DNA of 64,000 nucleotides from Bradyrhizobium sp. 139 (GTDB lineage: Bacteria > Pseudomonadota > Alphaproteobacteria > Rhizobiales > Xanthobacteraceae), in the NCBI RefSeq assembly GCF_023074175.1, contig NZ_JADPKS010000046.1, positions 84,643 to 148,642 on the forward strand, given 5' to 3'. Shown here in pieces: positions 34,805 to 44,262 of the stretch (position 1 is the stretch's first letter; each line of letters begins with the position of its first letter). Made by a program: the position numbers and the translations under genes. Under the pieces are notes generated by a model that saw only the letters and a program-made list of their open reading frames with translations, was not told the origin of the DNA and did no database searches.

Positions 34805-35292
34805 TGCTGGTCAAACTGTCTCCATCGGCGTTGAAGCAGACGCGTTGGTACGAATACGCCGTTCGCTTCGTACTCGGCGGCTTCGCGACAATGCTCGCGG
34901 GACTCCTCGGCTCGCATTTCGGCGTCTCTGTCGGCGGGCTGTTTCTCGCGCTTCCAGCCATCTTCTGCGCCAGCGCGACGCTGATCGAAAGCCACGAGCG
35001 TCACGCCAAGGAGAAGGCCGGTCTGAGCGGGCGGCGGCGCGGACAGAAGGCGGCTGCGCTGGATGCTGCAGGTGCCGGGCTCGGCAGCATCGGCCTTGCG
35101 GCATTCGCCGCCGTCTTCCATGTCACCGTCGGAACCAGCATAGCGGTCGCCTTCATTGCTGCTTTGACGGTCTGGGCGGTCGTTTCCGTATCGGCCTGGT
35201 GGCTCAGGCGCAGGCTGCGCATCATCTCCCACAAACCGCACCGGTCAGCCTGTTCGCCATCTGCGAAGGGCACTCCCCTCGTGAAGCCTTAG
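34804..35292 (+). CDS. DUF3147-like membrane protein B
   Basis: 162 residues. Helix text EYAVRFVLGGFATMLAGLLG and VGGLFLALPAIFCASATLI aligns with the preceding protein, then a hydrophilic loop of about 35 residues (ESHERHAKEKAGLSGRRRGQ) and two more helices (GSIGLAAFAAVFHVTVG; IAVAFIAALTVWAVVSVSAWW). The basic C-terminal tail overlaps by 48 bp the end of a convergent gene. Translationally coupled to protein A. It may form a heteromer with it, in the way paired small transporters do. Confidence 0.8.
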   Translation: MLVKLSPSALKQTRWYEYAVRFVLGGFATMLAGLLGSHFGVSVGGLFLALPAIFCASATLIESHERHAKEKAGLSGRRRGQKAAALDAAGAGLGSIGLAAFAAVFHVTVGTSIAVAFIAALTVWAVVSVSAWWLRRRLRIISHKPHRSACSPSAKGTPLVKP

Positions 35293-35454
35293 CGCTTTCG
35301 CGCGGGTCGACGGTTGCAACTTCGGTGGTTGAAGGCCCGGGCTGTTGGCCCAGCGCTCCACCTGCTCGATAACCCTCTGGTGGCTCGGGCGCACTGGCTT
35401 GGGTGCTTCGGCCTCTTCGGAAAGCTTGCGGGGCAATCTGACTTCGTCCGTCAT
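35245..35454 (-). CDS. Small hydrophilic protein, 69 residues
   Basis: Starts at the ATG at 35454 with GGGAGAG seven bases upstream. Sequence: charged and Pro-rich, with a helical VIEQVERWANSPG in the middle and RALKLHEGS-type text after it. Its 3' end overlaps the end of the convergent DUF3147-like gene by 48 bp, which lowers confidence. No family recognised. Confidence 0.5.
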   Translation of the reverse strand: MTDEVRLPRKLSEEAEAPKPVRPSHQRVIEQVERWANSPGLQPPKLQPSTRAKALRLHEGSALRRWRTG

Positions 35455-35572
35455 GACATCTCTCCCGTTTTGCCTGAGCATGCACCCGTCCGAAGATTTC
35501 TTCATTAACTTAACTTAACTTATTGATTTGCCTGTATGTTTTTACTCACTTGGCACCATTGTCAGATTTGAT

Positions 35573-35597
35573 GGAACCCGGGCCGAACTCGTTTGTT
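35573..35597 (+). promoter_or_regulatory. EcfG-type promoter for the ribbon-helix-helix gene
   Basis: GGAAC, 17 bases, GTT (TGTT) on the plus strand, 39 bp before the ATG at 35637. The preceding 90 bp are unusually AT-rich, with a TTAACT triplication near 35510-35521. Confidence 0.6.
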
Positions 35598-35636
35598 GAG
35601 CAGACTACTCAGCTTACTCATTCTGGGTGATTGACC

Positions 35637-35885
35637 ATGAACGACCTTCGCGCCGAGCGGCTCCAGGTCATGCTGTCACCGGAGGAACTGGCCGCGGTGG
35701 ACGACTTCCGGTTCAGACATCGCATGCCGACACGAGCCGCGGCGGTGCGCGAACTCCTCAAGCTCGGACTGGCTGCCGCCGGAGTCGATGCAGCGCCTAA
35801 TATCAAATCAAGTAGCTTCGGCGTGTTCGGCCGCGGCCCGGACGGCCACACGCATGCAAATTCGGAGCGCGACTCTGAGGATTAG
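35637..35885 (+). CDS. Ribbon-helix-helix-type small DNA-binding protein
   Basis: 82 residues; the ATG at 35637 is preferred over a TTG two codons upstream. The N-terminal half has the RHH layout: strand ERLQVMLSPEE, helix ELAAVDDFRFRHRM, turn and helix PTRAAAVRELLKLGLAAAG, as in Arc/CopG proteins. The C-terminal 30 residues are polar and variable. It may repress its own or neighbouring genes or act as an antitoxin-like factor, but no toxin gene is adjacent. An EcfG-type promoter lies upstream. Confidence 0.78.
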   Translation: MNDLRAERLQVMLSPEELAAVDDFRFRHRMPTRAAAVRELLKLGLAAAGVDAAPNIKSSSFGVFGRGPDGHTHANSERDSED

Positions 35886-36024
35886 TCCGGCTTCATGCTC
35901 AAGCAAACGGCCCCGGCACGGGAGCGCCAGGGCCGTCCTTGGAGATCGCTTCCGGAGCACCGGGGGCATGACAACCGGAAGCAATCCATCGACTCTTCGC
36001 CCGCGGATTCGTTCCTCGTAAGAA

Positions 36025-36231
36025 CTAGCCGCTCGGCGCGTCGCCCGCATCATCCGGCGCCATGCCGGATCCGGGGGTCTTGCTATTGTCGTTCAGCTTG
36101 GGGTCACGCGTGGCCTCACGAGAGGACGAGCCTTCTGGCTCCGACTTATGCACGGTCTGCGCACGCTGCTTGTCGCGCGGTTGCTGTTCACCGCGCTTAT
36201 CTCTGACGATACCCTGGTTGGAATGGGCCAT
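36025..36231 (-). CDS. Small disordered hydrophilic protein, 68 residues
   Basis: ATG at 36231 with GAGAGGA upstream. The sequence is polar without hydrophobic segments (MAHSNQGIVRDKRGEQQPRD, then HKSEPEGSSSREATRDPKLN), so it is likely disordered like stress hydrophilins. No family name is given with confidence. It diverges from nothing close; a weak EcfG-like motif (GGAAC-N16-CGTA) lies 38 bp upstream. Confidence 0.7.
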   Translation of the reverse strand: MAHSNQGIVRDKRGEQQPRDKQRAQTVHKSEPEGSSSREATRDPKLNDNSKTPGSGMAPDDAGDAPSG

Positions 36232-36268
36232 GATGTCCTCTCGCTTCTCTGGTGTGTCTCGAAGCGCT

Positions 36269-36293
36269 TACGCGCCGGAGCGTCGAAGGTTCC
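36269..36293 (-). promoter_or_regulatory. Weak EcfG-like promoter motif
   Basis: Minus strand GGAAC-N16-CGTA, one mismatch from the consensus GTT, upstream of the gene starting at 36231. Spacing and orientation fit. Confidence 0.35.
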
Positions 36294-36314
36294 GGCGCCC
36301 GGGGGCGATCGCGG

Positions 36315-36446
36315 CTAACTGTGCGCAGCGTGGACCGCCGCCGATGCATTCTCCAGATGCACCTGCCGCACCGTCGTCACGGTCGCGAATGCGACCGAAA
36401 CGCCAAAGGCGAGAACGAGCGAAAGAAGAACCAGACGTGGAGCCAT
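36315..36446 (-). CDS. 43-residue small membrane or secreted protein
   Basis: A short frame with an excellent AAGGAGG ribosome-binding site seven bases before the ATG at 36446. The first 22 residues (MAPRLVLLSLVLAFGVSVAF) form one hydrophobic segment, a signal peptide or single membrane helix, followed by a short tail with three histidines. The quality of the translation signal is the main argument. Function unknown. Confidence 0.6.
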   Translation of the reverse strand: MAPRLVLLSLVLAFGVSVAFATVTTVRQVHLENASAAVHAAHS

Positions 36447-36562
36447 CGCAAAACCTCCTTCCGGAATCAAGATCAACGCGATCGACTGTTCGCGGATGAT
36501 CCTGGATTGGTGGCTTGCATTCCGTGAGCAGTCTCACACGCGAATTCACGAAACGAGAGCGC

Positions 36563-36757
36563 TCACGCATCCTGCGTTTGGAGGACGCGGACCTTTACGG
36601 GCGGGATTTCACCGTCCAGCCAGTCCTGCTCGTTCGCCAATGCCGTCCAGGCATCCGCCATACGCAAATAGCGATTATGAGCGGGCTGCCCTTCCGCGCG
36701 CTCGGCGAGCTGAAGGCAGTTGTCGGCGTTATCTCTGAAAATGTCAGACTGTTTCAT
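36563..36757 (-). CDS. Small helical protein, 64 residues
   Basis: ATG at 36757. The sequence MKQSDIFRDNADNCLQLAER and NRYLRMADAWTALANEQDWL is amphipathic and helical throughout; the pattern (DNADNCLQLAE .. AWxxLAxEQDWLDG) is a recurrent small-protein family in Bradyrhizobium. No signal peptide. Function unknown. It is divergent from the DUF4142-like gene at 36854 with a 96-bp gap. Confidence 0.75.
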   Translation of the reverse strand: MKQSDIFRDNADNCLQLAERAEGQPAHNRYLRMADAWTALANEQDWLDGEIPPVKVRVLQTQDA

Positions 36758-36853
36758 GGATAATATCTGGGGACGGAACTCCGGCGCCGCAACCGCCTTT
36801 TACCGGATCGTAACGATCGGGGAACTTCACACCGCACCCGTCATTGAAGAGGC

Positions 36854-37366
36854 ATGAGGATTGTTGTCGCGATAGTCTTGGGTTTCATCAGCACAGCAGC
36901 GTTCGCCGACAGCACTGGTGAGCGAACGGCTGGCAACCACGTGCCGACCGCAACCGATGTTATCACCGGTCTCTACACCTTCAGCCGTTTCCAGCAGGAC
37001 CTGCTGGAGAGCACCGACCTGAAAGGCAATGCGGAGGTGAAAAATCTCGCGGCCCTGCGCGCCGAAGAGGCAGGCCAGCGCGACAAGACCCTGAAGCAGA
37101 TTCAGGACGCGATTGGTGCGGAGCCGCACGCCGGCAAGACAACGTCAGTGAGCGCAAGCCTCGTCGAGCCCGAAAATGCGGATGGACCAACTTACGTCAG
37201 AAGCTTCTATGCCGCGCAGATCCTCGAATATGAATCCGCCATCAGACTGCTCGATCGCTATTTGAGGGCGCCCGACGATCCTGCGCTCGCGGCCTTCGCG
37301 CGCGAGCAATTGCCGGTGCTGCGCTCGCAAGTGAAAGATGCGGAGCGCACCATGGCGGACAAATAG
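36854..37366 (+). CDS. DUF4142-like secreted protein, second copy
   Basis: 170 residues with a signal peptide MRIVVAIVLGFISTAAFADS. The mature part is helical: YTFSRFQQDLLESTDLKGNA, LAALRAEEAGQRDKTLKQIQ, FYAAQILEYESAIRLLDRYL and LAAFAREQLPVLRSQVKDAE, matching the DUF4142 layout more loosely than 32131-32682. Periplasmic, role unknown. It ends 5 bp from a convergent gene. Two GGAAC elements lie upstream, but neither has a proper GTT at 17 bases. Confidence 0.78.
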   Translation: MRIVVAIVLGFISTAAFADSTGERTAGNHVPTATDVITGLYTFSRFQQDLLESTDLKGNAEVKNLAALRAEEAGQRDKTLKQIQDAIGAEPHAGKTTSVSASLVEPENADGPTYVRSFYAAQILEYESAIRLLDRYLRAPDDPALAAFAREQLPVLRSQVKDAERTMADK

Positions 37367-37371
37367 CAGCC

Positions 37372-37668
37372 CTATTTGTCTTCCGGATGATGCTGCTGGC
37401 TCTCCGGCCGCACCGTGCGGTTGCTCTCGGGCATCTTGTCCCGGCCGGCATCGCCGTTGTCGTCCCTGCCGCCCGAGGTCGAGGTGCCGCTGCCGCTTGG
37501 GTTCGATTTGGTTGCGGTCCCTGTGGTCTGCGAACCCGCGTGTGGCGTGGCGGAGCTTGCCGCGGGATCGCCGGTCACAGCCCCGCGTCCGCTGGGCGCG
37601 CCAGTCTGGGCCAGCGCCGATCCAGCGGCAAGCAATGTGACGACAAGGGCGGCCAATCCGGCTCTCAT
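37372..37668 (-). CDS. Secreted low-complexity Gly/Ser/Thr-rich protein
   Basis: 98 residues with a signal peptide MRAGLAALVVTLLAAGSALA and GGGAGAG upstream. The mature peptide is rich in Gly, Ser, Thr, Ala, Asp and Pro with no cysteine (SSATPHAGSQTTGTATKSNP, GTSTSGGRDDNGDAGRDKMP), so it is probably a disordered periplasmic or secreted protein. An EcfG-type promoter lies 27 bp upstream. The protein at 46456-46698 has the same general build. Confidence 0.75.
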   Translation of the reverse strand: MRAGLAALVVTLLAAGSALAQTGAPSGRGAVTGDPAASSATPHAGSQTTGTATKSNPSGSGTSTSGGRDDNGDAGRDKMPESNRTVRPESQQHHPEDK

Positions 37669-37694
37669 ATGCGCTCTCCCTGTGTTTGCGGGCT

Positions 37695-37719
37695 AACCTC
37701 GGGGCCGATCCTCCGTTCC
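37695..37719 (-). promoter_or_regulatory. EcfG-type promoter for the low-complexity secreted protein gene
   Basis: Minus strand GGAAC-N17-GTT (GGTT), ending 27 bp before the ATG at 37668. Confidence 0.6.
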
Positions 37720-37792
37720 CAAGACGGACCGGAATCCCGAAATGCAGGCCAAAACGGCCGATACCAGGAGCGGCACTTTTACTGAACCGGAT

Positions 37793-37817
37793 GGAACCGT
37801 TGGCAATCCCCGTCGTT
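37793..37817 (+). promoter_or_regulatory. EcfG-type promoter upstream of the poly-HAMP kinase
   Basis: An exact GGAAC-N16-CGTT on the plus strand, 138 bp before the ATG at 37955. The remaining 5' leader has no other evident gene. Confidence 0.7.
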
Positions 37818-37954
37818 GTCACAGCTGGGCTGAGCACGGCAGGTTCCAATTCCTCGCGTCGCAACCTTGGCGCTTGATTTCGAATTTGGCTGACGCTCTA
37901 TTTTGACCAATTGCGTCACGCTTTAGATTCGGTCGACGCCGCGGGGGAATTAGT

Positions 37955-40900
37955 ATGAGCGACCTCGATCCCGGAACTGCATCACGCTCCGGTCGTCGCG
38001 TCCCAAAGCCAAAAGCCAGCGGTATGTCGGACCCGGATTCCCGGCCGGAATTGCTGCTTGCCTTGCAGGCCATGCGCAGCGGCGATTTTTCCGTGCGCAT
38101 GAGCGGCGACTATCTCGGCATCGATGGCAAGATCGCCGACACTTTCAATGAGATCATCGCCGCGAACCAGCGCATGGCGCAGCAGCTCGAGTTGGTTGGT
38201 CAGGTCGTGGGACGCGAGGGCAAGACCCGCCAGCGCGTGAAGTTCGGCCTCGCCAGCGGCTCCTGGGCCGACATGGAAGGCTCCGTCAACACGCTGATCG
38301 ACGACCTCCTGTGGCCAACCCGCGAGGTGACCCGCGCGGTTGCGGCGGTGGCGCAGGGCGACCTGCTCCAGACGGTCAAGCTGGACGTCGATGGCCGCCC
38401 GCTCCGCGGAGAATTCTTGCAGTCGGCGACCATCGTCAACACCATGATCAAGCAGCTCGGCGTGTTCACCTCCGAGGTGACGCGCGTGGCGCGCGAGGTC
38501 GGCACCGAAGGCAAGCTCGGCGGCCAGGCCCAGGTGCCGGAAGTGACCGGCGTCTGGAAGGACCTCACCGAGAGCGTCAACTCGATGGCGAACAACCTGA
38601 CCAACCAGGTTCGCAACATCGCCGAGGTGACGATCGCGGTCGCCAACGGCGACTTGTCCAAGAAGATCACGGTCGACGTCCGCGGCGAGATCCTTCAGCT
38701 CAAGGAAGCCATCAACACGATGGTGGACCAGCTCCGCTCCTTCGCCTCCGAAGTGACGCGCGTGGCGCGCGAAGTCGGCACCGACGGCAAGCTCGGTGGC
38801 CAAGCCATCGTCCCGGGCGTCGCCGGCACCTGGAAGGACCTCACCGACTCCGTCAACGCGATGTGCGGCAACCTTACCGCACAGGTCCGCAACATCGCCA
38901 ATGTCACCACGGCCGTGGCCCGCGGCGACCTGTCCCGCAAGATCACGGTGGACGTGCGCGGCGAGATCCTGGAGCTGAAGGACACCATCAACACCATGGT
39001 GGACCAGCTCAACTCCTTCGCTTCCGAAGTGACCCGCGTGGCGCGCGAGGTCGGCACCGAAGGCAAGCTCGGCGGCCAGGCCCAGGTGCCTGGTGTGGCC
39101 GGAACCTGGAAGGACCTCACCGACAACGTCAACTTCATGGCATCGAACCTGACCGCGCAGGTCCGTAACATCGCCGACGTCGCGACCGCGATCGCCGGCG
39201 GCGATCTGTCGAAGAAGATCACCGTGAACGTCTCGGGCGAAATCCTTCAGCTGAAGGAAACGCTCAACACCATGGTCGACCAGCTCAACGCCTTCGCCGG
39301 CGAAGTCACGCGCGTCGCGCGCGAGGTCGGCACCGAAGGCCGGCTCGGCGGCCAGGCCAACGTGCTCGGCGTCGCCGGCACCTGGAAGGATCTCACCGAA
39401 AGCGTCAACTCGATGGCGTCGAACCTGACCGCGCAGGTTCGTAATATCGCCGAGGTGACGACGGCGGTCGCCGGCGGCGACTTGTCGAAGAAGATCACCG
39501 TGGACGTGCGCGGCGAAATTCTGGAGCTGAAGGACACCATCAACACCATGGTGGACCAGCTCAATGCCTTCGCCGGCGAAGTCACGCGCGTGGCGCGCGA
39601 GGTCGGCACCGAAGGCAAGCTCGGCGGTCAGGCCGTCGTGCGCGGCGTCGGCGGCACCTGGAAGGACTTGACGGACTCCGTCAACTCGATGGCCTCGAAC
39701 CTGACCGGCCAGGTCCGTAACATCGCCGAAGTCGCGACCGCGGTCGCCAAAGGCGACCTGTCCAAGAAGATCACGGTGAACGTCTCGGGCGAAATCCTTC
39801 AGCTGAAGGAAACGCTCAACACCATGGTGGACCAGCTCAATGCCTTCGCCGGCGAAGTGACGCGCGTGGCACGCGAGGTCGGCACCGACGGCAAGCTCGG
39901 CGGCCAGGCCGACGTGCCCGGCGTCGCCGGCACCTGGAAGGACTTGACCGACTCCGTGAACTCGATGGCGGGCAATCTCACGGCTCAGGTCCGCAATATC
40001 GCCGAGGTCGCGACCGCCATCGCCGGCGGTGACTTGTCACGCAAGATCACGGTGGACGTGCGCGGCGAGATCCTTCAGCTCAAGGACACCTTGAACACGA
40101 TGGTCGACCAGCTCAACCGCTTCGCGGGCGAGGTGACGCGCGTGGCGCGCGAGGTCGGCACCGAAGGTCGCCTCGGCGGTCAGGCCAACGTGCCCGGCGT
40201 CGCCGGCACCTGGAAGGACCTCACCGACAGCGTGAACTCCATGGCGGGTAATCTCACCGCGCAGGTCCGCAACATCGCCGAGGTCACCACGGCCGTGGCG
40301 CGCGGCGACTTGTCTCGCAAGATCACCGTGGACGTGAAGGGCGAAATCCTCGAGCTCAAGAACACCATCAACACGATGGTGGACCAGCTCAACGCCTTCG
40401 CCGGCGAAGTCACGCGTGTGGCCCGCGAGGTCGGCACCGAAGGCAAGCTCGGCGGTCAGGCCGAGGTGTCCGGCGTTGCCGGCACCTGGAAGGACCTCAC
40501 CGACAACGTCAACTTCATGGCTTCCAACCTGACCGCGCAGGTCCGGAACATCGCCGAGGTCGCGACCGCGATCGCCGGCGGCGACCTGTCGAAGAAGATC
40601 ACGGTGGACGTGCGCGGCGAGATCTTGCTGCTCAAGGACACCCTGAACACGATGGTGGAGCAGCTCCGTTCCTTCGCCGCCGAAGTGACCCGCGTGGCGC
40701 GCGAGGTCGGCACCGAAGGCCGGCTCGGCGGTCAGGCTGTCGTACCCGGCGTCGGCGGCACCTGGAAGGATCTCACCGACAACGTCAACCTGCTGGCCGC
40801 GAACCTCACCACGCAGGTCCGCAACATCGCCGAAGTCACGACCGCCGTCGCGCGCGGCGACTTGTCCCGCAAGATCACCGTGGACGTGAAGGGCGAAATC

Positions 40901-43900
40901 CTCGAGCTGAAGAACACCATCAACACCATGGTCGATCAGCTCAACGCGTTCGCCGGCGAAGTCACCCGCGTCGCCCGCGAGGTCGGTACCGAAGGCGAGC
41001 TCGGCGGCCAGGCCCAGGTGCCCGGCGTCGCCGGCACCTGGAAGGACCTCACCGACACCGTCAACTTCATGGCGGCGAACCTGACCGAGCAGGTCCGCGG
41101 CATCGTCAAGGTCGTTACCGCTGTCGCCAACGGCGACCTCAAGCAGAACCTCACGGTGAAGTCGAAGGGCGAGGTCGCGGCGCTCGCCGACACCATCAAT
41201 AACATGACCGAGACGCTCGCAACCTTCGCCGATCAGGTGACGTCGGTGGCACGCGAGGTCGGCGTCGAGGGCCGACTGGGTGGCCAGGCCGACGTGCCCG
41301 GCGCCGCCGGCACCTGGAAGGACCTCACCGGTAACGTGAACCTCTTGGCGGCCAACCTCACCTCGCAGGTGCGCGCGATCGCGGAAGTCGCGACTGCCGT
41401 GACCAAGGGCGACCTGACGCGGTCGATCCAGGTCGATGCCCGCGGCGAGGTGGCCGAGCTGAAGGACAATATCAACACGATGATCACGAACCTCCGTCTC
41501 ACGACGGACGTGAACACCGAGCAGGACTGGCTGAAGACCAACCTTGCGAAATTCACCAACATGCTCCAGGGCCAGCGCGACCTTGCCACCGTCGGCCGGT
41601 TGCTGCTGACCGAACTATCGCCGCTGGTGAACGCCCATACCGGCGTGATCTATCAGGTCGAGAGCGAGGATAGTCCGCAGCTTCTGCTGCTCGCATCATA
41701 TGCCGGCGACGGCATCTATCCGTATCAGCGCGTGCTGCCGTTCGGCGACGGCCTGATCGGCCAGTGTGCACTGGACAAGCGCCCGCGCGTGGTCGCCGAC
41801 ATTCCGGCCGACATCGTGCCGATCAACTCGGCGCTGTTCCGCGTCGCGCCGAAGAACCTCGTCGTGCTGCCGGTGCTGTTCGAAGGCCAGGTCAAGGCCG
41901 TGATCGAGCTCGCCTCGCTCACTTCGTTCACGACGTCGCAGATGACGTTCCTGGAGCAGCTCACCGACTCCATCGGCATCGTGCTCAACTCGATCGAAGC
42001 GACGATGCAGACCGAAGGCCTGCTCAAGCAGTCGCAGCAGCTTGCCGGCGAGCTCCAGACCCAGCAGCGTGAATTGCAGCAGACCAACGACCAGCTCGAG
42101 CAGAAGGCGCAGCAGCTTGCCGAGCGCAACGTCGAGGTCGAGCGCAAGAACCAGGAGATCGAGCAGGCCCGCCGCGCGCTGGAGGAAAAGGCGACCGAGC
42201 TCGCGCTGACCTCGAAGTACAAGTCCGAATTTCTCGCCAATATGAGCCACGAGCTGCGCACGCCGCTGAACTCGATCCTGATCCTCGGCCAGCAGCTCAC
42301 CGACAATCCGGACGGCAACCTCACCGGCAAGCAGGTCGAATTCGCCCGCACCATCCACGGCGCCGGCACCGACCTGCTCAACCTCATCAGCGACATTCTC
42401 GATCTCTCCAAGATCGAATCCGGCACGGTTACGGTCGACGCCGAGGAGATTCTGACCGCGAACCTGCTCGAGACCGTCGGGCGGCCGTTCCGGCACGAGG
42501 CCGAGAACCGCAACCTGTCGTTCAAGATCGACGTCGATCCGAACCTCGCGCGCAGCATCGTCACCGATTCAAAGCGGCTGCAACAGGTCCTCAAGAACCT
42601 GCTCTCCAACGCCTTCAAGTTCACCGCCGAAGGCGAAGTGCGCTTGAAGGTCGCCGCCGTCGTCGGCGGCTGGGGCCCGGATCACCCGGTGCTGAACTCC
42701 ACGCCGGCCGTGATCGCGTTCGAAGTGTCGGACACCGGCATCGGCATTCCGCTGGAGAAGCAGAAGCTGATCTTCGAGGCGTTCCAGCAGGCAGATGCCG
42801 GCACCAGCCGCAAATATGGCGGCACCGGCCTCGGGCTTGCCATCAGCCGCGAGCTCGCCAGCCTGCTCGGCGGCGAAATCCACCTTCGCAGCGCGCCGGG
42901 TAAGGGCTCGTCCTTCACGCTCTATCTGCCGCTGAAATACTCCGGCCCGACGCTCGCGTTGCGCGCCGCGCCTGCATCCCAGCATAGCCAGCCGCCGGCG
43001 CTCCAGCCGGCCGCACCGGAGCAGCAGCGCGTCATTGAGCAGCTTCCCGATGACCGGCTCAACCTCGAGCCCGGCGACACCATCCTGCTCATCGTCGAGG
43101 ACGATCCGCACTATGCACGCGTGCTGGTCGATCTTGCCCGCGACAAGGGCTTCAAGGTTCTGGTCGCCGCACGCGGCGCGGAGGCGCTCGAGCTTGCCAA
43201 GCAGTACCAGCCGAGGGCGGTCTCGCTCGACGTGTTCCTGCCGGACATGCTGGGTTGGACGGTGCTGAGCCAACTCAAGCACAATCCGCTGACGCGCCAC
43301 ATCCCCGTGCAAATCATCACGCTCGACGAGGACCGCCAGCATGCGCTGGCGCGCGGCGCCTTCTCTTTTGTCAACAAGCCGACCACGACCGAAGGGGTCT
43401 CGGCCGCGCTGACGCAGATCAAGGAATATGCGCGGCCGCGGCGCAAGCGGCTCCTGATCGTCGAGGACAACGAGGCCGAGCAGCTCTCGATCCGCGAGCT
43501 GCTGCATCACGACGACATCGACATCGTGACGACGGATACCGGCGCCGGCGCGCTCTCGATGCTGCGCGATGTGCCCTGCGATTGCGTGGTGCTCGACCTG
43601 CGGCTGCCCGACATGAGCGGCTTCGAGGTGCTGGACCAGATCCGCAACGACGAGGCGCTGTCGAACGTTCCGGTCGTGGTCTTCACCGGCCGCGAGCTGT
43701 CGGCGGAAGAGGACGCCGAACTCCACACCATGGCGCGCAGCATCGTGGTGAAGGGCGTGGAATCGCCAGAGCGCCTGCTCGACGAGACCGCGCTGTTCCT
43801 GCATCGCGTGATCACGGAATTGCCGATCGAGAAGCAGCGCATGCTGGAGAAGCTGAACAGCTCCGACGAGGACCTGATCGGCAAGACCGCCCTGCTCGTC

Positions 43901-44248
43901 GACGACGACGCCCGCAACATCTTCGCGCTGTCGAGCGTGCTGGAACGGCGCGGCATGAAGGTGCTGACGGCGACGACCGGCCGCGAGGCGGTGACGCTGG
44001 TCGAATCCAGTCCGGACATCGCCATCGTGCTGATGGACATCATGATGCCGCAGATGGATGGCTATCAGACCATCGGCGTCATTCGCGAGAACCCGGCGTT
44101 CGCTCGCCTTCCGATCATCGCGCTGACTGCCAAGGCGATGAAGGGCGACCGTGAGAAATGCCTGGAAGCCGGCGCGTCCGACTACCTCGCCAAACCCGTC
44201 AACACCGATCAATTGCTGCTTGCGATCCGCATGTGGCTGCATCGTTGA
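37955..44248 (+). CDS. Giant soluble poly-HAMP hybrid histidine kinase with GAF and three receiver domains
   Basis: 2097 residues, no transmembrane helix or signal peptide. Two divergent HAMP-like units (about 30-173) precede eleven near-identical 92-residue HAMP repeats (174-1185), each with [18 protein letters not shown], [13 protein letters not shown], [20 protein letters not shown] and GEILxLKxTxNTMV. A GAF domain follows (about 1200-1350), a Gln/Glu-rich coiled coil (1350-1425), HisKA with phospho-acceptor His1432 in [12 protein letters not shown], an ATPase domain (N-box near 1550, GTGLGLAI near 1623) and three receivers with Asp1759, Asp1881 and Asp2028. The architecture resembles fungal group III kinases (Nik1/Os-1), which sense osmotic stress and are cytosolic. 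A second kinase follows 14 bp downstream. Confidence 0.95.
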   Translation: MSDLDPGTASRSGRRVPKPKASGMSDPDSRPELLLALQAMRSGDFSVRMSGDYLGIDGKIADTFNEIIAANQRMAQQLELVGQVVGREGKTRQRVKFGLASGSWADMEGSVNTLIDDLLWPTREVTRAVAAVAQGDLLQTVKLDVDGRPLRGEFLQSATIVNTMIKQLGVFTSEVTRVAREVGTEGKLGGQAQVPEVTGVWKDLTESVNSMANNLTNQVRNIAEVTIAVANGDLSKKITVDVRGEILQLKEAINTMVDQLRSFASEVTRVAREVGTDGKLGGQAIVPGVAGTWKDLTDSVNAMCGNLTAQVRNIANVTTAVARGDLSRKITVDVRGEILELKDTINTMVDQLNSFASEVTRVAREVGTEGKLGGQAQVPGVAGTWKDLTDNVNFMASNLTAQVRNIADVATAIAGGDLSKKITVNVSGEILQLKETLNTMVDQLNAFAGEVTRVAREVGTEGRLGGQANVLGVAGTWKDLTESVNSMASNLTAQVRNIAEVTTAVAGGDLSKKITVDVRGEILELKDTINTMVDQLNAFAGEVTRVAREVGTEGKLGGQAVVRGVGGTWKDLTDSVNSMASNLTGQVRNIAEVATAVAKGDLSKKITVNVSGEILQLKETLNTMVDQLNAFAGEVTRVAREVGTDGKLGGQADVPGVAGTWKDLTDSVNSMAGNLTAQVRNIAEVATAIAGGDLSRKITVDVRGEILQLKDTLNTMVDQLNRFAGEVTRVAREVGTEGRLGGQANVPGVAGTWKDLTDSVNSMAGNLTAQVRNIAEVTTAVARGDLSRKITVDVKGEILELKNTINTMVDQLNAFAGEVTRVAREVGTEGKLGGQAEVSGVAGTWKDLTDNVNFMASNLTAQVRNIAEVATAIAGGDLSKKITVDVRGEILLLKDTLNTMVEQLRSFAAEVTRVAREVGTEGRLGGQAVVPGVGGTWKDLTDNVNLLAANLTTQVRNIAEVTTAVARGDLSRKITVDVKGEILELKNTINTMVDQLNAFAGEVTRVAREVGTEGELGGQAQVPGVAGTWKDLTDTVNFMAANLTEQVRGIVKVVTAVANGDLKQNLTVKSKGEVAALADTINNMTETLATFADQVTSVAREVGVEGRLGGQADVPGAAGTWKDLTGNVNLLAANLTSQVRAIAEVATAVTKGDLTRSIQVDARGEVAELKDNINTMITNLRLTTDVNTEQDWLKTNLAKFTNMLQGQRDLATVGRLLLTELSPLVNAHTGVIYQVESEDSPQLLLLASYAGDGIYPYQRVLPFGDGLIGQCALDKRPRVVADIPADIVPINSALFRVAPKNLVVLPVLFEGQVKAVIELASLTSFTTSQMTFLEQLTDSIGIVLNSIEATMQTEGLLKQSQQLAGELQTQQRELQQTNDQLEQKAQQLAERNVEVERKNQEIEQARRALEEKATELALTSKYKSEFLANMSHELRTPLNSILILGQQLTDNPDGNLTGKQVEFARTIHGAGTDLLNLISDILDLSKIESGTVTVDAEEILTANLLETVGRPFRHEAENRNLSFKIDVDPNLARSIVTDSKRLQQVLKNLLSNAFKFTAEGEVRLKVAAVVGGWGPDHPVLNSTPAVIAFEVSDTGIGIPLEKQKLIFEAFQQADAGTSRKYGGTGLGLAISRELASLLGGEIHLRSAPGKGSSFTLYLPLKYSGPTLALRAAPASQHSQPPALQPAAPEQQRVIEQLPDDRLNLEPGDTILLIVEDDPHYARVLVDLARDKGFKVLVAARGAEALELAKQYQPRAVSLDVFLPDMLGWTVLSQLKHNPLTRHIPVQIITLDEDRQHALARGAFSFVNKPTTTEGVSAALTQIKEYARPRRKRLLIVEDNEAEQLSIRELLHHDDIDIVTTDTGAGALSMLRDVPCDCVVLDLRLPDMSGFEVLDQIRNDEALSNVPVVVFTGRELSAEEDAELHTMARSIVVKGVESPERLLDETALFLHRVITELPIEKQRMLEKLNSSDEDLIGKTALLVDDDARNIFALSSVLERRGMKVLTATTGREAVTLVESSPDIAIVLMDIMMPQMDGYQTIGVIRENPAFARLPIIALTAKAMKGDREKCLEAGASDYLAKPVNTDQLLLAIRMWLHR
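38474..41509 (+). repeat. Eleven tandem 276-bp HAMP-coding repeats
   Basis: The unit beginning GAGGTGACGCGCGTGGCG recurs every 276 bp exactly (38474, 38750, 39026 and so on). The first nine to ten units are highly alike in DNA; the last two are more divergent. All stay in frame. Some units alternate in type, giving hints of 552-bp higher-order duplication. Confidence 0.95.
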
Positions 44249-44262
44249 GCTTGGATCCGCGA

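Noticed and set aside
36758..36853. EcfG promoter for the second DUF4142 gene
   Set aside because: Two GGAAC elements exist, but 17 bases later they read CTT and ATT rather than GTT.
38474..41509. The regular repeats as a CRISPR or satellite array
   Set aside because: Units are 276 bp, all in frame and encode HAMP domains.
42569..44242. A 557-codon minus-strand open frame inside the poly-HAMP kinase
   Set aside because: Shadow of the receiver-domain coding region; no ribosome site or family motifs.
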